This document shows positions 48,281-58,706 of a stretch of 64,000 nucleotides of DNA, piece by piece. Both the position numbers and the translations under genes were made by a program. Every line of letters starts with the position of its first letter. Position 1 is the stretch's first letter. Below the pieces are notes generated by a model. It was not told the origin of the DNA and did no database searches. It was given only the letters and a program-made list of their open reading frames with translations. The DNA is from Enterovibrio coralii (lineage in GTDB: Bacteria > Pseudomonadota > Gammaproteobacteria > Enterobacterales > Vibrionaceae): the NCBI RefSeq assembly GCF_001559595.1, contig NZ_LNTY01000029.1, positions 62,001 through 126,000 on the forward strand. Reading direction: 5' to 3'.

Positions 48281-49564
48281 ATGGAGCAGTTGACGTTACA
48301 ACCAATTTCTAAGATTAACGGAGAGGTTAATCTTCCGGGCTCAAAGAGTGTTTCAAACCGAGCACTTCTTCTCGCCGCTTTTGCTAAAGGCACCACCCGT
48401 CTTACCAACCTACTCGACAGTGATGACATTCGTCACATGCTCAACGCACTGGCGAAACTGGGCGTGAGCTATCGACTTTCTGACGACAAAACCGTTTGTG
48501 AAGTAGATGGATTAGGCGGTGCATTCAACACATCTGAACCGCAAGAACTGTTTTTGGGTAACGCAGGCACAGCGATGCGTCCACTGGCTGCTGCACTTTG
48601 TCTTGGCAAAGGCGAGTACGTGCTGACGGGCGAGCCTCGCATGAAAGAGCGTCCTATCGGTCACCTAGTAGATGCAATGCGTGACGTGGGTGCTGACGTC
48701 ACCTATCTGGAAAACGAAAACTATCCGCCACTTCGTATCGTGAGCAAAGATATCGCGGGCGGTAGTGTAGAAATTGATGGTTCAATCTCAAGCCAGTTCC
48801 TGACGGCCTTCTTGATGACGGCCCCGCTATTTAGCGGTGACACAGATATCCGAATCAAGGGCGACTTGGTGTCTAAGCCGTACATTGATATCACGCTGCA
48901 CATCATGGCGCAGTTTGGTGTTGAAGTGGTGAATGACAACTACCAAACCTTCCGCGTGAAAGGCAACCAAACCTATGTTTCTCCAGGCGAATTCCTCGTT
49001 GAAGGCGATGCGTCTTCTGCGTCTTACTTCCTTGCCGCTGCTGCGATCAAAGGCGGTGAAGTGAAAGTAACGGGTATCGGTAAGAAAAGCATTCAAGGTG
49101 ATGTGCAATTTGCTGACGCACTGGCAGCAATGGGCGCCGAAATCGAATGGGGTGATGACTATGTTATCGCGCGTCGTGGGGAGTTGAAGGCGGTAGACTT
49201 GGATTTCAACCACATCCCTGACGCGGCAATGACAATTGCAACCACCGCACTTTTCGCTGAAGGCACTACCGCAATTCGCAATGTATATAACTGGCGTGTA
49301 AAGGAAACTGACCGCTTGGCTGCGATGGCGACAGAGCTCAGAAAAGTGGGTGCTGAGGTAGAAGAGGGTGATGATTACATCACCATTACCCCGACGGCCA
49401 ACCTCAAACATGCCGCGATTGACACCTATGATGACCACCGAATGGCGATGTGCTTCTCGCTAGTGGCGTTGAGCGATACGCCAGTGACCATTAACGATCC
49501 TAAGTGTACGTCGAAGACATTCCCTGACTACTTTGACAAATTATCAGCACTTGCGGAAAGTTAA
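48281..49564 (+). CDS. aroA: 5-Enolpyruvylshikimate-3-phosphate synthase
   Basis: Sixth step of the shikimate pathway. 427 residues, with the substrate-binding [16 protein letters not shown] (Lys22, Ser23, Arg27), the [12 protein letters not shown] loop, [15 protein letters not shown] and the C-terminal [12 protein letters not shown]. The Gly/Ala positions of the NAGTAMRP loop are those of the class I, glyphosate-sensitive enzyme. The ATG at 48281 follows AAGGATC. A terminator follows, so cmk has its own promoter. Confidence 0.97.
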   Translation: MEQLTLQPISKINGEVNLPGSKSVSNRALLLAAFAKGTTRLTNLLDSDDIRHMLNALAKLGVSYRLSDDKTVCEVDGLGGAFNTSEPQELFLGNAGTAMRPLAAALCLGKGEYVLTGEPRMKERPIGHLVDAMRDVGADVTYLENENYPPLRIVSKDIAGGSVEIDGSISSQFLTAFLMTAPLFSGDTDIRIKGDLVSKPYIDITLHIMAQFGVEVVNDNYQTFRVKGNQTYVSPGEFLVEGDASSASYFLAAAAIKGGEVKVTGIGKKSIQGDVQFADALAAMGAEIEWGDDYVIARRGELKAVDLDFNHIPDAAMTIATTALFAEGTTAIRNVYNWRVKETDRLAAMATELRKVGAEVEEGDDYITITPTANLKHAAIDTYDDHRMAMCFSLVALSDTPVTINDPKCTSKTFPDYFDKLSALAES

Positions 49565-49590
49565 CGTTCCGCATAGTGAGAAAAAGAGAA

Positions 49591-49622
49591 AATAGGTCGC
49601 ATCGCCGACCTGTTTTTTTTTC
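49591..49622 (+). terminator. Terminator after aroA
   Basis: AGGTCG / CGACCT with a 6-nt loop, followed by a long T-run (GTTTTTTTTTT). Confidence 0.88.
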
Positions 49623-49729
49623 TGAGACTTCCCTATAATACGCCCCCGATTCTTTGAAGCAGTTATTCGTCTCTGACGAAAGTGCATTTCGCGCTAACTG
49701 CTTCGGACGTAAACGATTTGGAGAAGTCT

Positions 49730-50416
49730 ATGTCTACCCAAGCACCTGTGATTACCGTTGACGGCCCAAGCGGCGCCGGAAAAGGTACCCTTTGCATGCT
49801 GTTAGCAGAGAAGCTGGGCTGGCATTTGCTCGACTCTGGCGCGATTTATCGTGTTTTGGCATTGGCGGCTATCCACCATGGTGTGGACACCGAGTCAGAA
49901 GACGCGCTAGTACCGCTGGCTGCGCACCTAGACGTGCAGTTTAAAGCGGAAGGTGAGCTGGTTAAGGTCATCCTTGAAGGCGAAGACGTATCGGGTGAAC
50001 TTCGTAAAGAAGAAACCGGTATGGCTGCGTCAAAAGTTGCAGCACTTCCTCGTGTTCGTGAAGCATTGTTGCGTCGTCAACGTGCATTCGCAGAAGCACC
50101 AGGTCTGGTGGCTGATGGTCGTGATATGGGTACCGTTGTATTCCCGCAAGCGGAAGTGAAAATCTTTCTGGACGCAAGCGCGGAAGAACGTGCGCAACGC
50201 CGCATGAACCAGTTGCAACTGAAGGGGTTAGATGTTAACTTTGACCGCCTTTTAAGCGAAATTCAGGAACGTGATGATCGTGACCGCAACCGTGCTGTTG
50301 CGCCATTGCGTCCCGCTGAAGACGCGCTGGTGCTTGACTCTACCTCTCTCAACATTGAGCAGGTGTTGGAGCAAGCATTGGCCTATATTGAAAGTAGATT
50401 GACCGTTGCTTCTTGA
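49730..50416 (+). CDS. cmk: Cytidylate kinase
   Basis: Phosphorylates CMP and dCMP. 228 residues; Walker [10 protein letters not shown] at residues 12-20, then [16 protein letters not shown] and [16 protein letters not shown] of the family. The ATG at 49730 sits behind TTGGAGAAGTCT; a longer in-frame start at 49682 has no family similarity. Placed before rpsA, as in nearly all gammaproteobacteria. Confidence 0.96.
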   Translation: MSTQAPVITVDGPSGAGKGTLCMLLAEKLGWHLLDSGAIYRVLALAAIHHGVDTESEDALVPLAAHLDVQFKAEGELVKVILEGEDVSGELRKEETGMAASKVAALPRVREALLRRQRAFAEAPGLVADGRDMGTVVFPQAEVKIFLDASAEERAQRRMNQLQLKGLDVNFDRLLSEIQERDDRDRNRAVAPLRPAEDALVLDSTSLNIEQVLEQALAYIESRLTVAS

Positions 50417-50517
50417 AGCAGCGGTGCAAGCCGTTGGTCGCAAGGATGATGACCGACATTAATATCAACCCCACGCGGTAGGATACCCGTGGACGTTTAA
50501 AATTGAAGATCAAATTA
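50408..50517 (+). promoter_or_regulatory. rpsA leader with S1 autoregulation-type hairpins
   Basis: Three successive hairpins: GCTTC-TT-GAAGC (50408-50419), GGTC...GACC (50436-50454) with AAGGAT in its loop, and CCACG-c-GGTA-GGA-TACC-CGTGG (50471-50492) with a GGA apical loop. No canonical Shine-Dalgarno stands before the ATG. In gammaproteobacteria the rpsA initiation region folds into hairpins with GGA loops and is recognised by S1 itself, so this is the expected autoregulatory element. Confidence 0.7.
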
Positions 50518-52188
50518 ATGACTGAATCTTTTGCTTCACTCTTTGAAGAGTCTCTTAAAGAGCTAGAAACCCGCCCAGGTGCGATCGTTAAAGGTACTGT
50601 AGTAGCTATCGAGAACGGTTACGTTCTGGTTGACGCAGGCCTTAAGTCTGAGTCTTCTATCCCAGCTGAGCAGTTCAAAAACGCTGCTGGCGAGCTAGAA
50701 ATCGAAGTTGGTGCTGAAGTAGACGTAGCACTTGACGCGATCGAAGATGGTTTCGGTGAAACTCAACTGTCTCGTGAAAAAGCGAAACGTCACGAAGCTT
50801 GGATCCAACTGGAGAAAGCTTACGAAGACGCTGAAACTGTTATCGGTGTTATCAACGGTAAAGTTAAAGGTGGCTTCACTGTAGAACTGAACGGCATCCG
50901 CGCGTTCCTGCCAGGTTCACTGGTAGACGTTCGTCCAGTACGTGACACTGCTCACCTGGAAGGCAAAGAGCTGGAGTTCAAAGTTATCAAGCTGGACCAG
51001 AAGCGCAACAACGTTGTTGTTTCTCGTCGTGCTGTTATCGAATCTGAAAGCAGCGTTGAGCGTGATGAACTGCTGGCTTCTCTGCAAGAAGGCATGGAAG
51101 TTAAAGGTATCGTTAAGAACCTGACCGACTACGGTGCATTCGTAGATCTGGGCGGTGTTGACGGCCTGCTGCACATCACTGACATGGCTTGGAAACGCGT
51201 TAAGCACCCATCAGAAATCGTTAACGTAGGTGACGAGATTCTGGTTAAAGTTCTGAAGTTCGATCGTGACCGCACTCGCGTATCTCTGGGTCTGAAGCAA
51301 CTTGGCGAAGATCCATGGGTAGCAATTGCTAACCGTTACCCAGAAGGCCACAAGCTGACTGGTCGTGTAACTAACCTGACTGACTACGGCTGCTTCGTTG
51401 AAATCGAAGAAGGCGTTGAAGGTCTGGTACACGTTTCTGAAATGGACTGGACTAACAAGAACATTCACCCATCTAAAGTTGTTAACGTGGGTGACGAAGT
51501 TGAAGTTATGGTTCTGGATATCGACGAAGAGCGTCGTCGCATCAGCCTGGGTCTGAAGCAATGTAAGAACAACCCATGGCAGATGTTTGCAGAAATGCAA
51601 AACAAAGGCGATCGCGTAACTGGTAAGATCAAGTCTATCACTGACTTCGGTATCTTCATCGGTCTGGAAGGCGGTATCGACGGTCTGGTTCACCTGTCTG
51701 ACATTTCTTGGAATGTTGCAGGCGAAGAAGCTGTTCGCGACTTCAAGAAAGGCGACGAAATCTCTGCAGTTGTTCTGCAAGTTGACGCTGAGCGTGAGCG
51801 CATCTCACTAGGCATCAAGCAGATGGAAGAAGACCCATTCAACAACTACATGGCTGACAACAAAAAAGGCGCTGTAGTTAAGGGTAAAGTAACTGCTGTT
51901 GACGCTAAAGGCGCAACTGTTGAGCTGGCTGAAGGTGTTGAAGGTTACCTGCGTGCTTCTGAAGCATCACGTGACCGCGTTGAAGACGCTACTCTGGTTC
52001 TGGCTGTTGGCGACGAAGTTGAAGCGAAGTTCACCGGTGTTGACCGTAAGAACCGCGTAATCAACCTGTCTGTACGCGCTAAAGACGAAGCAGAAGAGCA
52101 AGAAGCAATGGCAACTCTGAACAAAGCTGACGACGCTGCGTTCGGTAACGCTATGGCTGACGCTTTCAAAGCTGCGAAAAGCGAATAA
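50518..52188 (+). CDS. rpsA: 30S ribosomal protein S1
   Basis: Essential RNA-binding ribosomal protein that helps load mRNA. 556 residues made of six S1 (OB-fold) repeats; repeats 3-6 carry the typical [21 protein letters not shown] and [21 protein letters not shown] type cores. The start [21 protein letters not shown] matches E. coli. Codon use is strongly biased to preferred codons (GTT, CTG, AAA, GAA), as in highly expressed genes. Its leader likely allows self-repression. ihfB follows 70 bp downstream. Confidence 0.98.
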   Translation: MTESFASLFEESLKELETRPGAIVKGTVVAIENGYVLVDAGLKSESSIPAEQFKNAAGELEIEVGAEVDVALDAIEDGFGETQLSREKAKRHEAWIQLEKAYEDAETVIGVINGKVKGGFTVELNGIRAFLPGSLVDVRPVRDTAHLEGKELEFKVIKLDQKRNNVVVSRRAVIESESSVERDELLASLQEGMEVKGIVKNLTDYGAFVDLGGVDGLLHITDMAWKRVKHPSEIVNVGDEILVKVLKFDRDRTRVSLGLKQLGEDPWVAIANRYPEGHKLTGRVTNLTDYGCFVEIEEGVEGLVHVSEMDWTNKNIHPSKVVNVGDEVEVMVLDIDEERRRISLGLKQCKNNPWQMFAEMQNKGDRVTGKIKSITDFGIFIGLEGGIDGLVHLSDISWNVAGEEAVRDFKKGDEISAVVLQVDAERERISLGIKQMEEDPFNNYMADNKKGAVVKGKVTAVDAKGATVELAEGVEGYLRASEASRDRVEDATLVLAVGDEVEAKFTGVDRKNRVINLSVRAKDEAEEQEAMATLNKADDAAFGNAMADAFKAAKSE

Positions 52189-52199
52189 TAATGTGAACT

Positions 52200-52220
52200 G
52201 AGGGGGAAAAATTCCCCCTC
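52200..52220 (+). terminator. Hairpin between rpsA and ihfB
   Basis: GAGGGGGAA / TTCCCCCTC, a 9-bp perfect stem with a 3-nt loop. No T-run follows (TACAGTTATA), so it may only weaken read-through into ihfB. Confidence 0.5.
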
Positions 52221-52262
52221 TACAGTTATACTGTTGAGAAACATACTAAAAGCGGGGTGATC

Positions 52263-52541
52263 ATGACGAAGTCTGAGTTGATCGAAAGACTGTGTAGTCA
52301 ACAAACCCATCTTTCTGCCAAACAGGTAGAAGATGCCATCAAGGAAATCCTTGAACACATGGCCACTACACTCGAGGAAGGTGACCGAATCGAGATTCGT
52401 GGTTTTGGTAGTTTCTCTTTGCATTATCGCGCTCCTCGTGTTGGACGCAATCCAAAGACTGGTGACAAAGTTGAGCTCGACGGCAAGTACGTCCCTCACT
52501 TCAAACCAGGCAAGGAGCTTCGCGACCGAGTTAATCTTTAA
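52263..52541 (+). CDS. ihfB: Integration host factor beta subunit
   Basis: A DNA-bending architectural protein. 92 residues; opens [25 protein letters not shown] and has the beta-arm core [24 protein letters not shown], whose Pro intercalates at the DNA kink. The ATG at 52263 lies behind GCGGGGTG. Downstream of rpsA, the standard location. Confidence 0.97.
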   Translation: MTKSELIERLCSQQTHLSAKQVEDAIKEILEHMATTLEEGDRIEIRGFGSFSLHYRAPRVGRNPKTGDKVELDGKYVPHFKPGKELRDRVNL

Positions 52542-52561
52542 CGGTTGATTCGATTCTGAAT

Positions 52562-52598
52562 AAAAAAACGGCATGCGCTACGTATGCCGTTTTTTTTA
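52562..52598 (+). terminator. Terminator after ihfB
   Basis: AAAAAACGGCAT / ATGCCGTTTTTT with an extended GCG-CTA-CGT tip, then T. Confidence 0.93.
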
Positions 52599-52720
52599 TG
52601 CCTGTTAGAATGGTCTGACAAGCCAAATTACTGCATAATCACACATAAACTGTCTGGCAAGTTACTGACATATTCATCAATTGAGTGTCATGGGCCGGAA
52701 AAAATAAAGAGGGAGTGACA

Positions 52721-53005
52721 GTGAAGATTATTGGCATCATATTACTCGTCGTGAGTTTTCTCGTAGCACTGGCTTTAGGGACACAAAATCAAGAAGTGGT
52801 GAACTTCAACTACCTGCTTGCACAGGGTGAGTTCAAACTGTCACTACTGCTAGGCATCGTATTTGGCACGGGCTTCCTGCTTGGCTGGTTGATTTGCGGC
52901 ATGCTTTACCTCAAAGCAAGAATGTCGGCTTCAATGCTGAGAAAGCAAGTTAATAAGCAACGCCAAGAGTTGGATAAGCTGCGCACGGACCCGGTTAAGG
53001 AATAA
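52721..53005 (+). CDS. lapA: LapA, lipopolysaccharide assembly protein A
   Basis: A 94-residue inner-membrane protein with two membrane helices (about residues 2-20 and 40-65) and a cytoplasmic coiled-coil tail (KARMSASMLRKQVNKQRQEL). It acts with LapB in control of LPS synthesis. I choose the GTG start at 52721 with GAGGGAG 6 nt upstream; the longer frame to 52685 has no hydrophobic start. lapB begins 6 nt after its stop. Confidence 0.92.
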   Translation: MKIIGIILLVVSFLVALALGTQNQEVVNFNYLLAQGEFKLSLLLGIVFGTGFLLGWLICGMLYLKARMSASMLRKQVNKQRQELDKLRTDPVKE

Positions 53006-53011
53006 CAGTAA

Positions 53012-54181
53012 ATGCTTGAGCTGTTGTTTCTATTGTTACCAATCGCCGCCGGTTATGGCTGGTATATGGGCAATAGGAATGCTCGTCATCGTCGACAGGA
53101 TCAGTCTCACCACCTTTCAAGGCAATATGTCGCAGGTTTGAATTTGCTGTTGTCAGATCAGTCTGACAAAGCAGTAGATTTGTTTATTGAGCTGCTACAA
53201 GTCGACAACGAGACGATAGATACTCATCTTGCACTCGGGAACCTATTCCGTTCACGCGGAGAGGTCGACCGCGCTATTCGTATTCACCAAAATCTTATCG
53301 CTCGCCCCAACCTAACCATTGATCAACGTAATCTCGCACTTCAACAATTGGCCAAAGACTATATGGTCGCGGGCTTTTTTGATCGTGCTGAAAAAATCTT
53401 CCATCAACTCGTCGATGAGCCGGACTACAAACAGTTCGCGCTGCAACAACTCCTCGCGATCTACCAACAAACCCGAGAATGGGAAAAGGCCATTGATACA
53501 GCCAGTCGCCTAGTTAGGTCTGGCAAGACCAAGCTTAAGCGCGACATTTCTCACTTCTACTGTGAACTCGCGATGCAGGCACTGGGTGATGAGGATGAAA
53601 GAACTGCCCGCCAGCTTCTGAAAAAAGCACTCTCAAACGATAAGGCGTGTGTACGCGCGTCTCTCATGCTGGCTCGTATCGACATTGAAAATGAAGACTA
53701 TAAAGATGCGATTAAGGCACTTGAACATATTCTTGAGCAAGATCCTGAGTTCATCAGTGAGGCATTGCCGTTGCTTGATAAGTGCTACCAGCACTTGGAT
53801 AAAGAAATGGCTTTGGTTCGATTCCTCAAAAGCTGTTTGGAAAAGAACACAGGTGCGACAGCAGAATTGATGATGTCTGATGTGATTAATTCACATGAGA
53901 ATGCGGCAATGGCACAGAGCTTCCTGACGCGTCAGCTTGTAAAAAATCCAACGATGAAAGGCTTCCACAAACTGATGGAGCTGCACGTTGAGCAAGCGGA
54001 AGAAGGTCGTGCAAAAGTCAGTTTGAACACATTAAAACATCTCGTAGAAGAGCAATTAAAAGTTAAGCCTCACTATCGTTGCCGTAAGTGTGGTTTTTCT
54101 ACCCATTCTTTGTATTGGCATTGTCCATCATGCAAAGGCTGGGGATCGATTAAGCCTATTAAAGGTCTAGACGGAGAGTAA
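53012..54181 (+). CDS. lapB: LapB, lipopolysaccharide assembly protein B
   Basis: An inner-membrane-tethered TPR protein that promotes FtsH-mediated degradation of LpxC and so sets LPS output. 389 residues: N-terminal membrane helix (LLFLLLPIAAGYGWYMG), nine or so TPR units, and a C-terminal rubredoxin-type metal site with two CxxC knuckles (CRKCGF and CPSCKGWG). Sandwiched between lapA and pyrF with 6-nt gaps on both sides, as in E. coli. Confidence 0.96.
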   Translation: MLELLFLLLPIAAGYGWYMGNRNARHRRQDQSHHLSRQYVAGLNLLLSDQSDKAVDLFIELLQVDNETIDTHLALGNLFRSRGEVDRAIRIHQNLIARPNLTIDQRNLALQQLAKDYMVAGFFDRAEKIFHQLVDEPDYKQFALQQLLAIYQQTREWEKAIDTASRLVRSGKTKLKRDISHFYCELAMQALGDEDERTARQLLKKALSNDKACVRASLMLARIDIENEDYKDAIKALEHILEQDPEFISEALPLLDKCYQHLDKEMALVRFLKSCLEKNTGATAELMMSDVINSHENAAMAQSFLTRQLVKNPTMKGFHKLMELHVEQAEEGRAKVSLNTLKHLVEEQLKVKPHYRCRKCGFSTHSLYWHCPSCKGWGSIKPIKGLDGE

Positions 54182-54187
54182 GTAGGA

Positions 54188-54883
54188 ATGCAGGACCCAA
54201 AAGTAATTGTTGCTTTGGATTACCCAAACATTGATCAGGCACTGGCGTTTGTTGATCGTATTGAGCCAGGCAGTTGTCACCTGAAAGTGGGTAAAGAGAT
54301 GTTTACCTTGTATGGTCCTGATTATGTGCGCAAGCTTCATGAACGTGGCCATACCGTTTTTCTGGACCTGAAATTCCACGATATCCCTAACACGTGTGCG
54401 CGCGCTGTTGCGGCAGCCGCTGAGCTGGGCGTATGGATGGTAAACGTGCACGCAAGTGGCGGTGAGCGCATGATGGTCGCTGCACGCGAGGCATTAGAAC
54501 CGTATGGTAAAGACAAGCCTCTGCTGATCGGTGTGACTGTGCTGACTAGCATGGAACAAAGCGATCTGGCAGGTATTGGTATTAGCCGTGAGCCACAAGA
54601 GCATGTGATGTCGCTGGCGACGTTGACCCGTAACAGTGGCCTTGATGGTGTTGTGTGCTCTGCACACGAATCAAGCATGCTGAAAAATGCGTTGGGCCAA
54701 GAGTTCAAACTGGTGACACCTGGCATTCGTCCTGCTGGTTCTGACGCAGGCGATCAACGCCGTATCATGACCCCAGTGGAGGCGGTAACTGCAGGGTCTG
54801 ATTACTTGGTGATTGGCCGCCCAATCACGCAGGCCGCAGACCCGATGCAGGTGTTGACCGACATCAACGCGTCTCTGCGTTAA
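54188..54883 (+). CDS. pyrF: Orotidine 5'-phosphate decarboxylase
   Basis: Last step of UMP synthesis. 231 residues; the catalytic [10 protein letters not shown] motif holds Asp60, Lys62 and Asp65. Further family motifs are VNVHASGG and TPGIRPAG near the phosphate-binding end, and VIGRPIT. ATG follows GGAGAGTAAGTAGGA. Last gene of lapA-lapB-pyrF, closed by a terminator. Confidence 0.97.
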   Translation: MQDPKVIVALDYPNIDQALAFVDRIEPGSCHLKVGKEMFTLYGPDYVRKLHERGHTVFLDLKFHDIPNTCARAVAAAAELGVWMVNVHASGGERMMVAAREALEPYGKDKPLLIGVTVLTSMEQSDLAGIGISREPQEHVMSLATLTRNSGLDGVVCSAHESSMLKNALGQEFKLVTPGIRPAGSDAGDQRRIMTPVEAVTAGSDYLVIGRPITQAADPMQVLTDINASLR

Positions 54884-54888
54884 TTAAG

Positions 54889-54914
54889 AAAACCGCCGTT
54901 TAGGCGGTTTTTTT
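54889..54914 (+). terminator. Terminator after pyrF
   Basis: AAAACCGCC / GGCGGTTTT with a 5-nt loop, then TTTT. Confidence 0.93.
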
Positions 54915-55088
54915 CTGCGTTTTATTCCTCATAAAAGCTCCTCTCTTTCTGTAATCACTCCTTACGTTTCATTTTCTCTTTACTTGCTTCGCATGTATCA
55001 CCGTTATGTACAAAAGGTTGCGTAATATAGTGTTTTTTCAATTTATTGATGAATTAGTATTTGCTGAGAAAATGAAAAGGAGTTCTTA

Positions 55089-57857
55089 ATGCGAAAGATT
55101 ATCTACCCCTTTGTTCTTGCAGGATTGGTTGGCTGCCAGACGACCTCACAAGCTCCCGTCCCAAATGACCCAAGCTGGCATGTTGGCCAACTAGAGAATG
55201 GAATGACCTACCATATTTATCCTTCAGATAAGGATGATGCAGTCTCTGTTCGGTTGGCGTTCAATGTCGGTAGCCTCCAAGAAACGGATGCACAGTTAGG
55301 TTACGCGCACTTTCTTGAACATATGGCTTTCAATGGTTCTACTCACTTCGACAACAACGATATTGATGCGTATTTCAGCAGCATTGGGGTGACGATGGGC
55401 CATGGAGCGAATGCTTTCACTGGCGAATATCAAACCGTCTATTTTGTCGACCTACCTAATAAATCGAGCTTAGACAGATCAATGACGTGGTTTGCGGATA
55501 TTGCATATGGCCTCAATCTGGATGCAAAAGCCATAGATGGGGAGATTGGCGTTGTCTACGGTGAGTGGCTGCATAGGGCTGGCGAAGGAAAGCCTTATGG
55601 GCAAGCAATCTATGAACACATTGCATCTCAAAGCCAGTTGGGTAGCCGTAAACCAATTGGTACGGACGTCAGCATTAAATCTGTAAACAAAGAAAAGCTG
55701 ACTGAATTTTATGAGAAGTGGTACCAGCCTCAACTTGCACATATCGTCGTATCCGGCGATGTAAAGCAACAGGAAGTGATTGACCTACTGAAAGAAAAGT
55801 TTGGTATTTGGGAGAAGGGCACGACGCCAAATCCAGAGCGTTACACTGCACCATCTTTTACTTCGGAACCCGTCTTATTGCACGATTCGGGAGCTGATGG
55901 TGCATCGACCGCGTACGTGTTTGACCTAGGGCCAGCCGCTATTTCTAATGAAGAGGAGCTATACGAGGACTGGGCGGAAGATGCGGTTTTATCTCTGATT
56001 AACAAAGAAATATCTGAAACCATGGTTGGCATTACAGGTAACGCTGAAGGCGCGCAGGTTTATGTTCTAGCTGCGGGTAATCGTGAATACTTGGTCATCA
56101 GAGCCGCGTTTCCTAGCGAAATGAGAGATGACGTGCAATCTGCCGTATCTCGAAAAATCGCTAACCTCAGAGATGTTTCAACAAGCGAAGAGGAAGTTGG
56201 CTCACTACGCTGGTATCCCAACTTCAAAAATTACGTGTTAGAGGCTGATGCCAACGTTACGACGAAAGAGCGAACAGATTTTTACTTAAACGGATTATTA
56301 ACTGCGTATCCGGTGCAATCTGTCGATGAAATGATGGATTTACGCCTTGCGTGGTCTAGGTATCTAACGAGAGAAAAATTTAATCACCATAAGCGGACCT
56401 TACTAAGTTCTCCTGCCACTATCTATGCGTTCTATACCAAAGATGAAACGGTGCACCAAGTAGATAAAAGTGTTGAGGTCGCAAACAATCTTTTGCTTGA
56501 AAAAGGGAAGAGTAACCAGTCAAAAGGAAAGCAATTCCTTGCCAGTGCAACAGGTAGCGGGGAAGTAGTTGCTGAACGCATCATTGGTAAAGACTTGTAT
56601 GTTTGGTCCCTAAGCAATGGAATGGAAGTCTGGTACCAGGACAACCCTAAAGCGGGTGACGAAGTGCGTATGGCAATTGGCGCAAAGGGTGGGCGCTCGC
56701 TGCTTACATCTGACTTGAACGGCGCCAGCTATTTGCTGTTTGACTCGCTTGTTCTTTCGGGAGTGGCAGGACTAAACGCTCAAGAGCTTCTGATCTACAT
56801 TAACGACCGCGGCTTAGGCGTTTGGCAAGACATCACACCAACCCGTCATGCATTTCATGCCTTTGCGTATAGGCAAAATCTCAATGACGTTCTTGTGCTA
56901 ATGCACCATGCGTTAAGCGAGCCTAACTTTGATGAGAAAGCACTAAAGCTTGCAAAAAGTAAGCTCACGCAAGAAGCCTATACCTTTGCCAATTCCAGCA
57001 ATGGCATCTTTGACCAAGGTGTATTTAATTGGCTAAGAGGTGATAACGGTGCCTACCAATTTGCATCGGCAGGCGATGTGATGCTGACTTCAGTTGAACA
57101 GCTAGAGTCGGTTCACAGAGCGTTTTTCAATAAAGGTAACGCGCCAGCACTCTACATTTCTGCAAATGTTGATGCAAACCGATTGAAGCGTGCCGTTGCG
57201 AAGAATATCGCGAGCATTCAGTTGAAAGAAGATGCGGGTATTCCCACTAACACGCAGCAAAGTCAGTGGGCAAAAGATGTTTCCCCTGTGCTAAGTACGA
57301 GTAGTGAAGAGAAGAATAAAGCGTTGTCGGCATTGTACGTTCTAAGTGATGTGCAAAATGATAGAGATGCTAAAACCGTATTTATCGATGAAATGATAAA
57401 TCGAATAGCAGATATGAGGACGTTCAACGAAGTTAGAGAAGCTCAGTCGCTGACCTACACACCAAGTGTCTGGGAGTTGTCTGTCGACAATGAAGCCAAG
57501 ACTGGATGGGGGTTTGCGGCAGTCGTGGAGCCTACGAATGCTAAACGTGCCACTGAAGCATTTGAGGAAATAGTGGCTGACTTGGGTAAAGGCATCTCTG
57601 TTGCTGAATTTGACGCTGTATCCAAACAGGTTAGAGAGGCAATGCAAGACAATGATGTGAATGCTGATGCCCAAACGAACATGTACAGTCGCTACTTGTT
57701 CAATGGCTGGGGTGTTGACGCATTATTAGACGTTGATAAGACCGTAGAGAGCATTACCTATGACGACGTCAATGACCGAGTCAAATCGATCTTTGGCGCG
57801 AATAGTAAGCTTGTGAAAGGCTATAACATGCCTCAAGGCGAGTTTGCACCTGAATAG
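55089..57857 (+). CDS. M16-family zinc metallopeptidase, lipoprotein
   Basis: A 922-residue insulinase/pitrilysin-type protease. A lipoprotein signal is present (MRKIIYPFVLAGLVGC, lipidated Cys16), so it is anchored in the envelope. The inverted zinc motif HxxEH is HFLEH, with His74, Glu77 and His78; the distal Glu ligand is expected around EIGVVYGEW (about residue 156). A second M16 domain with no zinc motif makes up the C-terminal half. Together the two halves form the usual clamshell. Codon use is more AT-rich and less biased than in the neighbouring housekeeping genes. AAAAGGAG precedes the ATG. Convergent with sapF. Confidence 0.92.
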   Translation: MRKIIYPFVLAGLVGCQTTSQAPVPNDPSWHVGQLENGMTYHIYPSDKDDAVSVRLAFNVGSLQETDAQLGYAHFLEHMAFNGSTHFDNNDIDAYFSSIGVTMGHGANAFTGEYQTVYFVDLPNKSSLDRSMTWFADIAYGLNLDAKAIDGEIGVVYGEWLHRAGEGKPYGQAIYEHIASQSQLGSRKPIGTDVSIKSVNKEKLTEFYEKWYQPQLAHIVVSGDVKQQEVIDLLKEKFGIWEKGTTPNPERYTAPSFTSEPVLLHDSGADGASTAYVFDLGPAAISNEEELYEDWAEDAVLSLINKEISETMVGITGNAEGAQVYVLAAGNREYLVIRAAFPSEMRDDVQSAVSRKIANLRDVSTSEEEVGSLRWYPNFKNYVLEADANVTTKERTDFYLNGLLTAYPVQSVDEMMDLRLAWSRYLTREKFNHHKRTLLSSPATIYAFYTKDETVHQVDKSVEVANNLLLEKGKSNQSKGKQFLASATGSGEVVAERIIGKDLYVWSLSNGMEVWYQDNPKAGDEVRMAIGAKGGRSLLTSDLNGASYLLFDSLVLSGVAGLNAQELLIYINDRGLGVWQDITPTRHAFHAFAYRQNLNDVLVLMHHALSEPNFDEKALKLAKSKLTQEAYTFANSSNGIFDQGVFNWLRGDNGAYQFASAGDVMLTSVEQLESVHRAFFNKGNAPALYISANVDANRLKRAVAKNIASIQLKEDAGIPTNTQQSQWAKDVSPVLSTSSEEKNKALSALYVLSDVQNDRDAKTVFIDEMINRIADMRTFNEVREAQSLTYTPSVWELSVDNEAKTGWGFAAVVEPTNAKRATEAFEEIVADLGKGISVAEFDAVSKQVREAMQDNDVNADAQTNMYSRYLFNGWGVDALLDVDKTVESITYDDVNDRVKSIFGANSKLVKGYNMPQGEFAPE

Positions 57858-57873
57858 ATTGGATTCTGAAACC

Positions 57874-57901
57874 AAAAGCCCTGCATCAGCAGGGCTTTTT
57901 T
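57874..57901. terminator. Bidirectional terminator
   Basis: AAAAGCCCTGC / GCAGGGCTTTT, an 11-bp perfect stem with loop ATCA, between the convergent M16 peptidase and sapF genes; it touches the sapF stop codon. Confidence 0.93.
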
Positions 57902-58706
57902 ATGCGACGTTGTAGCGAGAGCGCCTGTCCATGGTCGGTGCCGTAAAGTGGCTTTCGATAAGACGCTGGGTGAGGGCATTTTCTGGCGCGGAGAAAATCT
58001 CCTGTGTGGTACCTGACTCCACCACTTCGCCATTTTGCATCACCATCACTTTATCAGAGATGTGCTTAACCACGCCCATGTGCTGCGATACATAGATGTA
58101 GGACAGCCCCATCTTTTCCTGAAGCTCTAGCAAGAGGTTCAGGATTTGCGAGCGCATGGACATGTCCAAGCCATTCAATGCTTCATCGGCAACAATGACA
58201 CAAGGTTGCAAGATAAGCGCACGCGCGAGCGATACACGCTGCTTTTGACCTGTCGCTAGCATCTGAGGATAGAAATACGCATGCTCAGGCAGAAGGCCAA
58301 CCAAACGAAGCGTGTCCACCACACGCTTTTCGCGCTCTTGCGGCGTCATGTTTGTGTTTCGCTTCAGTGGGCTTTCCAAGATCTGACCAATTTGATTTCG
58401 CGGATTAAGCGATGTGTTGGGGTCTTGGAAGATCATTCTGATCAGCTTGCAGCGGGTCTTGTAGTCTTTTGGCTGCAAAATCTCGCCGTTTACGCGCACT
58501 TCGCCACCCGAAGGTTCAACAACCCCCGCCAGCATTTTTGCCAGCGTTGATTTGCCCGAGCCATTCTCACCAATCAGTGCCAGTGTTTCACCGGCCTCAA
58601 GAGAAAAAGATACTGGCTTCACTGCTTCAATCACGCGCTTGGTAAACAACCCCGTGCGGTAGTGATAGTTTTTACTCAAGCCTTCTACTTCAAGCAATGC
58701 GGTCAT
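57900..58706 (-). CDS. sapF: Peptide/putrescine ABC transporter ATPase SapF
   Basis: 268-residue ABC ATPase. Walker [11 protein letters not shown]-loop [15 protein letters not shown], a diverged signature ([14 protein letters not shown] in place of LSGGQ) and Walker [14 protein letters not shown]. The alteration of LSGGQ to MLATGQKQ is also found in other SapF proteins. It pairs with SapD to energise the SapBC permease. Its start overlaps the sapD stop by 17 bp. Confidence 0.94.
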   Translation of the reverse strand: MTALLEVEGLSKNYHYRTGLFTKRVIEAVKPVSFSLEAGETLALIGENGSGKSTLAKMLAGVVEPSGGEVRVNGEILQPKDYKTRCKLIRMIFQDPNTSLNPRNQIGQILESPLKRNTNMTPQEREKRVVDTLRLVGLLPEHAYFYPQMLATGQKQRVSLARALILQPCVIVADEALNGLDMSMRSQILNLLLELQEKMGLSYIYVSQHMGVVKHISDKVMVMQNGEVVESGTTQEIFSAPENALTQRLIESHFTAPTMDRRSRYNVA

